Assembly (NCBI GenBank): GCA_029204225.1
Contig: CM055094.1
Location: 72,349,884 to 72,413,883 of the forward strand
DNA: 64,000 bases
Direction of reading: 5' to 3'
DNA from: Diphasiastrum complanatum
Lineage: Eukaryota > Streptophyta > Lycopodiopsida > Lycopodiales > Lycopodiaceae
In this document: positions 20,135 to 30,796 of the stretch, piece after piece
Layout of the letters: every line of letters starts with the position of its first letter
Position numbering within the stretch: the stretch's first letter is position 1
Position numbers and translations under genes: made by a program
The notes under the pieces: generated by a model
Seen by the model: only the letters and a program-made list of their open reading frames with translations
Databases searched by the model: none
What the model was told of the DNA's origin: nothing

Positions 20135-22430
20135 ATGTATCACACTCAATCTGGTCGACTCCCAAATATCCCACGTTACCACATGAAATTTCTCTCTACA
20201 AATGCATTAGATTTGTTATCAAATCTCTACGAGACTCATGATGTAACCACTAGATTACATCTTAGAAGGAAGTTCTTTACTCTTAGCATGTCTGATTCTA
20301 CTGTCATCATTTCTCACATCAACAATTTCAAATTTTTATTAGAATAGTTATCAGCTGTAGGATGTTCTATTCAAGATGATAATGTCATCATGACCTTGTT
20401 TTCTTCTCTTCCAAAGTCATATAAACACTTTGTGGTGATGATCTCCACACAACCCGACCTCACTCTTCAAAAGGTGATTGGTCATCTTCTTCAAGAAGAA
20501 ATGCAGAGAAAGACTAGCAGCCTGTCTATCAAAGACAAATACATGGCTCTAAACACTAAGAAGAAAGACTACTCCAAGGGCAAGAATCAAGTGCAGCAGC
20601 AACAACAGAAGTCTCATACTCAAGGTGAGAATGGTGGACCACGCAAGAAGCTTCTCTGCAGATATTTCAAGAGAGCCAATCACGACATCAAGGAGTGTAA
20701 CATCCGCATCTTCAACGTGGCAAAGAAGCAACAACAGCAGCAGCAGCCAGACTCCTCCAACATGGCGAAATTGAAGGAGCAAGATATACATTTGTTAATG
20801 GCTTACATCAACAACAACGAAGACTATGATAGCTGATACCTGGATAGTGGCGCTACCCGACACATGAATTTTTGCAAGGAATGGTTTACCGAGTATGCAG
20901 CCTATAGTAGAGATCAATTCATCTACCTCGGAGATTCAAGCACCATACGCGTTGAAGGCAAAGGGACAGTCAAATTCAACAACGATCTATTTATTTGTGT
21001 TTCCAACGTCCTTCACATTTCTGAACTATCAAAGAACCTGTTGTCATTCTGTAAGATAACTGATGAGGGCTACACTACTGGTACTTTCTCATCTGAGCAG
21101 TGTACAATATCTGAAAAAGATACTACTCTGACTACATGCACTAGAGTCATACGTACTCTCATCCTAGGATCTCTCATTGGAAAGCATTAAAGAGAGTGAT
21201 GAGATATATTCAGGGAAGTTTAGATCACATTTTATGTTATGAAGGAATGCTATTGACCCACTCATCCTACGAGGCTACTCCGATCAGATTGGGGCAGAAC
21301 AGTCTCTACCAAAAAATCTACCTCCGGGTTCTGTTTCTTTCTGGCAGGGGGACCGATTTCGTGGAACTCAAGGAAGCTGTATGTCAAGATTCAAAAGAAG
21401 CTGTATGGATCAGGTTATGACTTCACGACTTACATCACACTTAGTTCAATGCTACCACTATTATGTGTGACAACTTGAGCTATATTTCACTATTACTAAA
21501 TCCCAGATTTCATGGCAAATTCAGGCACATAGAAATCTAGTATCATTTCATTTATGAGAAAGTTTCCTCAAGGCAAGTGATCCTTCAATATAGCTCCACA
21601 ACAGAATGGTCATAGACATTTTCACCAAAGTGCTTCCCATGACTTGATCAGAAGTTCTTCAACATGCTGAACCTGACGAAGATACCAAGGCACCAACCGT
21701 GACCTTAAGAGGAACTGTTGAAAATTAAGCTCACAGTTGTCTCCTTGGTGAATGACTAATTTTATTTTATGATTCTTCCTGCACGTTTATTGATCATTGA
21801 TCTAGGGTCAGGTGAAACCAACTTTGGTTCTACGTCTGCTCATCTGATACCTACAGGAATCACAAACTTAGACAACCAATTTATTTGAAGAACGTCTACA
21901 ATGGGCTGTCGGCTGATCTCCAGGAAAGAATAACCAATCCTGTCATAATTTCAAGTTCAGATGCTAAGTTCAATTACTTGAAGTCATTGAAGACTTGGCC
22001 ATCTTCAAGGACTTCCAAGAATCAGCATTTAGAACAAGTGTGTAGAAATACATTACTTTTTCGACAGTCTGCAGAAATACACTAAGTGTCGCAACTGTCT
22101 ACAAAAATACACTAAGTGTCGAAATAGTCTACAGAAATGAACTATGTTTTCACAATGTCGTCTTTTTCGCATTTCCCCAAAATGAATAAGCAGCAGTTCA
22201 AAAGTTTAACTATTTTTAACACCTTCAGTTTTTTCGCATTTTTCTGAAAAATGCAAAGAGAGAGAAAATTCTCGATGGTCATCTATTTTCATGAGTTAAA
22301 CTGTTTTAAAGACATCTTCGTCTTTTTTTGGGCCCCTTCGCCTTTTAAAGGGCACCTTCAATTTTTTTGCAAAATCCCAAAGAGAGAGAAAATGATGAAG
22401 ATCGTCTATTTTGAACGAGGAACATTCCCA
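20135..22430 (+). mobile_element. Second copia element inserted in the first, 5' truncated
   Basis: Gag sequence (LRRKFFTLSMSDS, VIMTLFSSLPKSYKHFV, a Gln-rich stretch) runs to 20836. It is followed by the protease motif YLDSGATRHMNF at 20838-20873, then VLHISELSKNLLS. The interior then jumps to RNase H remnants (VMRYIQGSLDHILCYEG at 21196; CDNLSYISLLLNPRFHG at about 21460). A polypurine tract and LTR start (CCTTAAGAGGAAC then TGTTGAAAATTAAG) occur at 21716. No matching 5' LTR was found and the right limit is approximate. Stops at 20345 and 20834 break it. Confidence 0.75.
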
Positions 22431-23695
22431 GCCACTTCGCAAAATTTGTGAAGTTAGAGAAAACTATTGGATGCAAATGGATCTTCAAGGTGAAGACAAA
22501 TATGAATCTATCAACAAGTACAAGGTAAGGTTAGTGTCAAAAGGATATGCTCAACAACAAGGGATTGACTATGATGAGACCTTTGCACCCGTGACAAAGA
22601 TGGTAAGCATTCGAGTCATCATCTCACTTGCTACACTTTATGGATGGGATCTATGGCAAATGCACATTACAAATGCATTCTTGAATGGTGATCTTGAGGA
22701 GGAAGTGTACATGGAGCAACTCGAGAGCTACATTTCATCAACAAAGCCAAATCATGCATGTCTACTACAAAAGAGTTTGTATGGCCTTAAGCAAGCACCA
22801 AGGAGTTGGTATGCTAAGCTTAACACTTTTTTACTCTCTCACGGCTTTGTTATGAGTGAGTATGATCATTCACTTTGTTATAGGTTTACTGGAAATGATG
22901 TTACCATCTTGCTAATCTATGTGGATGATATCATCTTGAGTGGTGGAGACAATCAAGATGTGGAGGATATCAACAGTGCGCTTAAGGAGTTTGAGGTGCA
23001 TGATCTTGATAACTTGCATTACATTTTGGGAATAGAAGTCATTAGATCTTCTCAATCTACTTTCATTTGTCAAGAGAAGTATGGTAATTCAATTCTAGAG
23101 AGATTTCATATGGTAGATGCAAAAGCTAGTAATACACCTATGGAGTCTCATGTAAAGCTAACTATAAGAGGTAGTGAAAGATCCTTCAAGGACATTACTC
23201 TCTATAAAAAGATAGTTGGTGCACTCATCTTTCTAACCATTACTAGACCAAATCTAAGCTATTGTGTTGGAAGACTGAGTCAATTCATGCAAGATCCTAG
23301 TAAGGAGCATTGGAAGCTAGGAAAACGAGTTTTGAGGTACATCATTGAAACTCGATATTTTGGCATATTGTATGAGGGATCATCATCTAATCTTTTTTGG
23401 ATTTTCAGATTCGGACTATGCTGGAGATATAATGGATAGGAAATCCATTAGTGCTCATCATATTTTCATAGGTGGGGGAGCTATATCATGGATGTCGAAA
23501 AAACAAGCCACTATATCATTGTCATCTAGTGAGGCTGAGTACAAAGCTCTTACAAATTGCACAAAGGAGGTGGTATGGATCAAGAGGATGATCAAGGATC
23601 TTCACTTGCTGGATTTTTCAGAGAGCCCAATCGTCTTTTGTAAAAATCAATCAGCCCAAAGGTTGCAACCAATCCTGAAGGGAATGTGTAGCTAA
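22411..23695 (+). pseudogene. Copia reverse transcriptase and RNase H
   Basis: The frame at 22500-23395 has VSKGYAQQQGIDYDETFAPV, WQMHITNAFLNGDLEEEVYM, SLYGLKQAPRSWY, LLIYVDDIILSG (catalytic YVDD) and LHYILGIEV. A frameshift near 23395 leads to RNase H: SDSDYAGDIMDRKSISAH, SLSSSEAEYKAL and NQSAQR. The N-terminal CKWIFKVKT lies in another frame at about 22470. Confidence 0.85.
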
Positions 23696-23790
23696 TATCT
23701 TCACCAAAGCATTGGGAAAGGACTTCAACATGTGTCCTCAAGGGAATGTGTAGCTAATATCTTCACCAAAGCATTCGGAAAGGACTTCTT
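23678..23790 (+). repeat. Short tandem duplication at the copia 3' end
   Basis: GGGAATGTGTAGCTAATATC...GGAAAGGACTTC occurs twice in a row with minor differences, just after RNase H. Confidence 0.7.
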
Positions 23791-23855
23791 CATGAAGCAT
23801 ATGACTTCACTTGGAGTGTTATCAAAGTCTATGCTAAAACTAGTTGAAGAGGGAG

Positions 23856-24495
23856 TGTGAAAGACTCAACTAGTTTGATCATATTTGCTACATTTTTATA
23901 TTTGAAAAATTGAGGCCAACATTGTTTTAGACTTAGATTTTGACTTTTCAAAGTTCATTAGTCTAAATTTCATTTGAATAGACACTTTTTGAAAGTGTGG
24001 AAAATTTAGAAGTTGAATTGAGTAGATTCAAAATGTTGGGTACTTTGAATCTAGACCCAAAAATAGTAGGGTTTACATATTGGTGGGAACGCCAAGTGTC
24101 CAAATAGAGTTTGGACCTATTATAAAAGGATGTAATCGTGGAGAGACACATCTTCTCTCTTCTCTATCTCATTTCATGCTTATACATGACTCTCTTGGGT
24201 TCTACTATCCATTGGTACACTATACTTGTGATTGCATGCAATTCTATGTGCAGAATGATCTATATTTGTTTTTTTTGGATCCACACGTGCAAAATATAGT
24301 AGCTTGCTGGGTTTGTATGGACAGCAACAGTACTTTATCTTTTGATTCATGTTTGATCAAGTTTTGTTAGAGTTTGCATCTCATTTTGTGTGTAGATGCT
24401 AATTTTTCTACATTGGTGAGATTGGTAGAGTAGCTTCTTTTGTTACCCAAGATTTTTTTATGAATTGGATCATTATTGATTTGAAATCCCTCACA
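23856..24495 (+). repeat. Copia 3' LTR
   Basis: 640 bp, preceded by the polypurine tract. It carries an extra 30-odd bases relative to the 5' LTR (CATGCAATTCTATGTGC region at about 24234). Confidence 0.9.
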
Positions 24496-26260
24496 AGAAC
24501 CCTTAATCCTCTTAGCTTTTTGAATTCTCCCATATTTCTTCAATGATTGCTATACAATTATACCTGACCAAGGCTCTGATACCATGTAGAAAATCAATCC
24601 TAGAATTTGTTACTAAAATGTTTTTCACAAGCTATCAACCATCAAAATCACATAGATATAAGGAAATAGTGTACCACTACCTAAGCAACTTTCAAAAACT
24701 ATATATTATGCAAAGAGAGAAAAAATTACATGTATAGACACATACTTTTCTAGGGGTTCCACTACATGGAAAGATAGACCCCATTAAGAAATGCTTGTCT
24801 GAACTCGGTATTTATACTTGTCATAAACAAGGCACATGGAACTGTCACATAAACATATGTCAAAAAAATTGCTAAAACTAGAAATTTATATTAGACTAAA
24901 ATAAACTAGGCTTACTATATTTAACATTTCATGACCCTAAAAGACAACATATAAGCTATGATGAACACCATTAGATCAAAGCCCTAAGAGACATAAATAT
25001 CTCCACCATACCTGAGTAACTTGCAGAGCAAGTTAGTGTGTTTCCCAAATAACCCCTCTATAGCATGCCTTTGTTGGGTTCTTGAATGAGTATTGTTTAC
25101 TTGAAGGCTCAGATACCACTTTTTGGGTGATATAGAATTTTGGGAATTTATTTATCAGCTCTAATACCACTGTTGCTGAATATGATATCCAGATTTTTCT
25201 CAAACTGACTCTGATTACCTTTTGGGTTTCAGTGTTCGGTAAAAGCGCCAGTTGTAAGGCCGCTTCAAACTTTTTAATTTGGCACATAGCTGAGGGTCGT
25301 ATCCTGAGATGCCAACGGTATGCCGTCGGGACCATTCGGTCCGCGGCGCCAACGGTATGTTGTCGGGACCATTTGGTCCAGGAACTGGTTGTCTCCATAT
25401 CTATCGTGGCTTGTGGTTTTGAGTGTTCCTTGCATGAACGTGAATGGGTTAAGCTCTTGGGGAACAGGCTCTAACCTATTGGCTGAGTTGGATGGCTTGC
25501 TTGGGTGAAAGTTACCTGTTTATGGCTGTCCAGTCTGGCCTGGTGCCAAGTTGGCTTCCAGCGCTCGTGACAAAGCTTTCAGTTGGTTAAGTCTGATGTA
25601 AGTCAGACCACTTGCCTAGAATGGATGTTACTCGTTTGTAATGAAGCTTCGAGTTGGTTAAGTTTGATGTATGTCGGGCGGCTTGCTTGGAGGGAAGTCA
25701 CCCACATCGGGACCCCCGATCTGGCATGGCGCCAGGTTGGATCTCAATGTTGGTTTTCGAACTTCCAGTTGGTTAAGTCTGATCGTTGTTGGCGAGTTGG
25801 CTGCTTGTATGTCAAGTGGGTTTGGACGATAAGAGTTGAAGGCTGGGAAGCTAAGTCGTGATTCTCGTCTCCCTTTGGAATGCCTATGCTACATTAGCTT
25901 TGGAGAGTGTAGCTAGGTCAAGTGTAAGGCTATCTTCGATGGAAGATTATAGCAAGGCTACTACCTTGTCGTTTTTCTCCCTCCATTCGCGTAGCTCCTT
26001 GCCTGCTGTCGTAGGCATTTCTTCTGTGCCATCCACTCAGGGGAAGGGTCCTTCGCCCTTGAGTATCAAAGATGTCTTAACTTTTCAGGCTAGAAAGTTA
26101 GATCCTGAAGAATTAAGTATAGTGCAAATCTTGTTCAGCATGCTGTTGATTGAAGCCATTGCTTCTTGAAGTCTGTTTTCTTGTTGATGGTTGATTGTCT
26201 AAATGCTTGGCCTCCTAGATCTGCTAGCTTCTCGGCTATGTCATAATATGACAAGGTGGC
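24496..26260. other. LTR retrotransposon debris
   Basis: No intact gene. Several reverse complements of the plant primer site occur: GGCTCTGATACCATG at 24570, CTCAGATACCACTTT near 25108, and CTCTAATACCACT near 25160. They suggest remnants of minus-strand elements. Short inverted GC-rich words (GCCAACGGTATGCCGTCGGGACC at 25310, GCGCCAACGGTATGTTGTCGG at 25347) repeat locally. Confidence 0.35.
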
Positions 26261-27150
26261 TCTGATACCACTATTGGGAGTCATGTGTTGCTCCGATACG
26301 ACTGATGAGAATCGTGAGAAGAAAATTCACGAAACATTCGCGACTCTCTTTCGAGATTCGGATGGAGTTCAGATGCGTTCGCTGGGCACTGCCAACTAAA
26401 ACACTCCTACAATCCTCCAGAGAGTAGTCAGTTACTACTGATCTACGTCCATAAAATTAATACAACATTCGACTTTATCTCAATCAAGGTGTGGAATTCA
26501 AAGGGAACAAGAAAACTCAAACACATGAAAAATAAACAACATAAGCATTCGACATCCAAGATTAGACACAACCAGAAACATAATCTATATTGATTTTCTC
26601 TGATTTCTTCAGGGCACTGCATGCGAATCCACACACTGCGTTGGCGTGAGAGAAGCACGATTCTCTCACGAGTAGTAGTCTTGCTTCACTAGCGGACAAT
26701 TGGATCTTCTGATCCTAGACAGAATTATCTTCTCGCACGCAGGCGGAGCTTCTGTCTGCGTTCATCTTGATTGCTTACTAGCATCAGACTTTTTTAATTC
26801 AGTAAGTACGGTCTCTCTGTGCAAATCTAAGATTAGAGTGATTAAGCATCTACAACTAACCAAAGAATTACAAGAGTGGCAGATTAGCCACGACCTAGGA
26901 AGTATCTGCTGGCGTCATGCCATCAAGTCAGATCTTTGTACTTTTGGATACTTGCGTGATCTTTGGTGGTACTCCTTGGAGCGCGAGGACATAACGGGTT
27001 TCGTTTTCACTGTTGGTTTTGCTTATCTCGTCTGCCTTTCTCTCTTGCTGGATTGCAAAGGAATCTCGTTCGTGGATCCTTCGTGTTTGCGAACCATTCG
27101 TCTTCGTTTTCGTTGACTTTCGTGTTCGCGAAACTCTTCGTGTTTCGTGT
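26261..27150 (-). repeat. Repeat F: minus-strand LTR with primer site
   Basis: TGGCTCTGATACCACTA at 26261 is a reversed primer site, and sequence to its right behaves as an LTR. The stretch 26575-26885 (GCGTTGGCGTGAGAGAA..CTCACGA.., ACTAGCGGAC, CATCTACAACTAA.., GAATTACAAGAGTGGCA) recurs at 43776-44115, and a short part at about 44690-44800. No coding region is attached. Confidence 0.5.
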
Positions 27151-27235
27151 CTCCAGATGTTCGAGTTCGCGAACATCTTCGTCAAGTGAAGGACTGAAAG
27201 CTAGCAAGGCTTTGTAATCAGAAACACTTTGTTTT

Positions 27236-27316
27236 TCAATTGTACATTAGTTTGATGTTTGGATGTAAACAAATGCCTCTCAAGGTCCGTAATATTCAGA
27301 AAATCCTTTTTACAGG
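27236..27316 (-). pseudogene. Fragment of the C2H2 zinc-finger gene
   Basis: About 80 bp match 54142-54223 of the zinc-finger gene closely. On the minus strand it encodes KKDFLNITDLERHLF and TSKHQTNVQ, against KKDFPHIADLEKHLF and SSKHQTNVQ there. It ends exactly where gypsy G1 begins. Confidence 0.7.
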
Positions 27317-27414
27317 TGAACAGTAGTTCAACTCTATTCAACACTCTCAATGGACACATGTTTCTTGTCATCATGAGCAACACTTGGTAGAGCGATACCA
27401 AAGATATGCACAAA

Positions 27415-27458
<44 letters not shown>

Positions 27459-28379
27459 CAGCCATCGCCGGCTCCTTGCTAGCCGGCGTTGATCGCTGCC
27501 ATGCCATCACCTGCTGATCGCTGACATGCCATCGCTGAGAACCAGATGAATGATTTCGCTTGAAAACTAAGCTTTGAGCACATTTCAGGAAGGAAGTCTT
27601 TGACCTGAACTAAATTCACACTTGATCAAAATCGATGGTGTTGCTCCAACATTTGATCAGAATTGCTAGTCATTATTCCAGCAGAGATTCAGCATAGATG
27701 GAAGCCAAAAAACAGGACAGGGTCCACTTCTGACCATCTTTGTTTTCTGTGACAAGGCCTCTGCTATTTTTACCTGACTCACTCACATTTTCGAAGAGTC
27801 AATCGACCTTCGCTATGGCTCCACGTAAGCGTGGGGGAGTTAACTCCCCCGACTCTCCACCCCACTCTGCTAAAACCTCTGCAGCTCTGCTTCCATCGAT
27901 AGGGGACAGACCTTCACTAGACAGACCTCCACCACCGGACAGACGTCATCGCACCATTTCAAGCAGGTCTGTTATGGCCATTGCCAAATACAGGGATACA
28001 TGTGACTCGTTAGCCCCTAGGTGGTCCCGACGGAATGACACTCAGCCCCGTAGTTTGGATAATAACCCTTAATAACTAGAATCTAGAGGGCTTGGTCTAT
28101 ATCCATAGGGAGTGTCACTAAGTAGAGGGCACTCTTAGTTTCTAAGGGTGGGTCTCAAAAAAGTTAGGTAGGACCTATGTGCCCACATGTACACTATGCA
28201 TGAGGAGCATCCACATGCAGAGTGGAAACTGTGCATGTAAGAGGAGTGCATGGCCTCTTGGAGGTTGGGCACTGGTCCTGTATGGTGGTCTGTGGATGTA
28301 GAGCCAGGTACAGGATAGTGGGTGGAGATCCAGAGTCACTCTTCAATTGTGTTGGCCCTCTGTCCATTCTTCCTAATAG
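27317..28379 (+). repeat. 5' LTR region of G1
   Basis: This aligns over its length with 55666-56763. It includes a CT microsatellite (27416-27455) and CATGCCATCGCTGAGAACC. The ORF starting MAPRKRGGVNSP lies in it but is frame-broken in G2, so it is probably not coding. Exact LTR ends are uncertain. Confidence 0.65.
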
Positions 28380-28639
28380 TGGTATCAGAGCAGCATGGAT
28401 CCTCTTGTGGTTCATCGATTTGCCTCCTACTAGCGCGGCCTTGTTGTCCTCCTTTCAGCGCTACCTTCTTCCTCCCTCAACACCAACAGAAAATGTGTTT
28501 TTGGTTACAAATTTTTGGAGATACAAGTAAAGTGTTGGGCGCTCAAACCTGCAGCATCGGTGCAGGGAAAAGTATCCATCACAAGGAATCATCAGAGTTT
28601 GAGGCTGATCTAATACGCTAGTAGTCCTCATGTTCCCCA

Positions 28640-29440
28640 TGTTCCCCCATCATCCCATAAGGTAGTACCTAAGGATTTGCGCCTTTGGTGGAGAAGAAAA
28701 AGACCATAACCGAGATTCGGTTGTTGCCTTTCTCGTTAAGCATGATGATGCTTTTCAATTAAAAAGGATTCCTGATGAGGATCGGCCTTTAGAGGCTAGC
28801 ATCTCCCTGATGGGAAAAGCCTTTAGGTGGTGAATAACTCTGCGGGAAAGTTGTTCGGAACCAAAGACTTGTGATAGTTTTCAGGATATGTTCAAAAAAA
28901 ACTTTCTCCTTGAAAATGAAACCGATAGAATTGGGGAGGATTGGGAAACTTGTTGCATGGGTAATGATCCTCTTACCCAATACATCGCCAGTTATCGGGA
29001 TGCTACCATGAAATTGTCTCACTTAGATGATTATAATCAGGTAAGGGGATTCATTCGGGGTTTGCAAGCTGAATACCAAAAGTATCTTCGGCCTTTGAAG
29101 CCTAAAACATTGGAAACTGCTATCACCCTAGCTCAGCTTATGATGACCTAGTTCGCCCAAAAGGTAAGAGTTGTAGAAGACACCCAACCTGAGTCCTCCA
29201 AGCATGGAGAAAAGCGAAAAAATCCGACATCTAATTCTTCAAATAAAAGGAGGTATAAATTGTCAAGAAGTGACATAGAAAAAGCCAAGATAGAGCACTT
29301 GTGCTTCATTTTATGGGACAAGGTCATAATAAGAGTCAATGTCCTAAGTTGCAACACAAAGGGAATACTGACGAAATCCCAGTAAGAACCAAAATGGTTC
29401 TTTTAAGAAACAGGAGAAGCAAGTTCACATTGTTCAAGTT
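28640..29440 (+). pseudogene. G1 gag
   Basis: Frames at 28700-29160 carry FSDVVAFLVKHDD-like and QYIASYRDATMKLSHLDDYN, then GFIRGLQAEYQKYLRPLKP, a gypsy gag. The zinc knuckle at about 29300 (CASFYGTRS region) is frameshifted. Stops occur at 29149 and elsewhere. Confidence 0.6.
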
Positions 29441-29446
29441 TTACCT

Positions 29447-30094
29447 TTGGGAGTGTCTCCCAAGGTAAAGTCTGTTCACGTGTCTCATGTAAATGAGGCA
29501 CATACCTATTCAGTTACTGCCAACATTTGGCAACCTGCAGTTAGACCTCATACTAATTTCCAATTGTTAAGAAGTATTAATGGCCAAAAAGTTCGGATAA
29601 TGGTGGATGATGGGACAACCCATAACTTTCTAAACCATTCTTTGGTGAAGAAGTTGAAGTTAGAGCAAAAACAAAGTGATCATCAGTATGTGGTTACACT
29701 TGCCGATGGTCAGCGTAAAGGTATTTATGATACTTTCATTCCACAAGTTTCCATACAAATCCAAGGCTATCAAGATACTTTAGACTTTCAAGTAATGAGC
29801 TTGGCCTTGGCAGATGTAATACTTGGTCGTGAATGGTTGTTTATGTTAGAATCTACTAGTGGTCTTGTTCGTAGTTATGTTGATAACACTTTGGAGTTCA
29901 TTCATAGAGGTGAGAAAGTGAAGGTGGTTGGAAATGCAAGTGTGTCGGCTTTGCCAGTTGTTTCTTCTGTGCAGTTGAAGCGGCTAGTGCGGAAACAAAA
30001 AGTTGAAAAAGTATTTCTTTGTTTCCTTACTTCTGAAACTTTTTCAAGTGATTCAAGTTTATTTTTTCCATATCCAAAGAAATGTGTTTCTTCT

Positions 30095-30149
<55 letters not shown>

Positions 30150-30262
30150 TAGAGAGAGAGAGAGATGTGAGTTTCCAAACTATTTTAAATGATTTTAAAG
30201 ACGTCTTTCCTAGCGATTTACCTTCCGGGTTACCCCCGAGAAGAGAGGTAGATCATCCCATA
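29447..30262 (+). pseudogene. G1 protease and start of reverse transcriptase
   Basis: QKVRIMVDDGTTHNFLNHSL is a retropepsin active-site region with VDDGTTHNF where VDSGSTHNF is usual. DVILGREWLFMLESTSG is the C-terminal flap region. A GA microsatellite (30097-30161) has inserted ER repeats into the linker. The frame then resumes with FKDVFPSDLPSGLPPRREV and DHPI, continuing at 4311 in the opposite orientation. Confidence 0.75.
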
Positions 30263-30392
30263 TGTTAGCAATTGTGCTAGCACAAAGAAAATAAAAAATA
30301 ATAATAAAACTTCGTGGCATGTGTTTGGTAAGACCACGTATGAGTATCTGTTAATAAACTTCAAGCCATGGCATGTGAGTAGAAGCTTAAAT
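30263..30392 (+). repeat. First 130 bp of the non-autonomous LTR, plus orientation
   Basis: TGTTAGCAATTGTGCTAGCAC...AGAAGCTTAAAT matches the reverse complement of 5116-4988. It supplies exactly the part missing from 9027-9702. It is preceded by CCATA (30258-30262) and followed by the H3U end. Confidence 0.85.
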
Positions 30393-30430
30393 CATTAGGG
30401 GAAATATGGGCTCAAAATGGGCCCTTTAAG
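30393..30430 (+). repeat. Terminal inverted repeat, transposase side
   Basis: It begins CATTAGGGGAAATATGGGC and carries AAAATGGGCCCTTT at positions 22-35. It is shared with 9703 (30 of 35), 3119 reversed (29 of 38) and more weakly 42044 reversed (core block at the same offset). Confidence 0.7.
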
Positions 30431-30796
30431 AAATTTCACTTTAGAGAGAGGTTACATAGAGAGAGAATGCAAACTGGTAACTTCTGGTCACCGTTTTCCG
30501 AGTTTGCGACCTTGCCCGATGTTTAACTAGTATGGTTAACTTCAGAATATAGTTAGTTTAGCATGAGATGTAATAACTTCTCTTCATGCTCGTTCCCAAA
30601 TTTGGGACTAGAGCTTTAAGACTAAAAATATTGGTGTGCTCAATGCAAAAACTGAAGCGGGAGAGAAACTTTTGAAATCACTGTATGCTTATAATGAGAT
30701 ATGAGACGAGACAAATTTTCAATGTGACATAAACATTACAAAAGTAAGGAATGCTAGATCTATTCATATTGATTTATTGTAGGTAGATTCATTTAC
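30431..30796. promoter_or_regulatory. 5' flank of transposase-like gene A
   Basis: No gene. GA-rich stretches (GAGAGAGG, GAGAGAGAATG) lie next to the terminal repeat. A possible acceptor TTTATTGTAG at 30773-30782 leaves open a short upstream exon. Confidence 0.25.

Larger units (their letters stand above)
18084..24495 (+). mobile_element. Ty1/copia LTR retrotransposon with a second copia inside
   Basis: LTRs at 18084-18690 and 23856-24495 share TGTGAAAGA.TCAACTAGTTT at the start and CTTCACA/CCTCACA at the end. A primer site TCGTATCAGAGCTT follows the 5' LTR, and a polypurine tract AGTTGAAGAGGGAG precedes the 3' LTR. Coding order is gag, integrase zinc domain, (insert), reverse transcriptase, RNase H, as in copia. 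Flanking bases (GAAAC and AGAAC) are only an imperfect target duplication. All reading frames are interrupted. Confidence 0.9.
27317..30262 (+). mobile_element. Ty3/gypsy element G1 (5' part)
   Basis: A 5' LTR-like region (27317-28379) is followed by a perfect primer site TGGTATCAGAGC (28380-28391), degenerate gag (28640-29440) and protease (29447-30262). It ends inside pol at VDHPI, where an LTR fragment begins with target duplication CCATA. It is the sister of G2 at 55666. Relative to G2 it lacks about 900 bp of leader and gag N-terminus (joint near 28610), but it keeps the protease that G2 has lost. Confidence 0.8.

Noticed and set aside
27740-28072. ORF starting MAPRKRGGVNSP in the G1 LTR
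   Set aside because: The G2 copy has a frameshift in the middle of the same region, and the position is inside an LTR.
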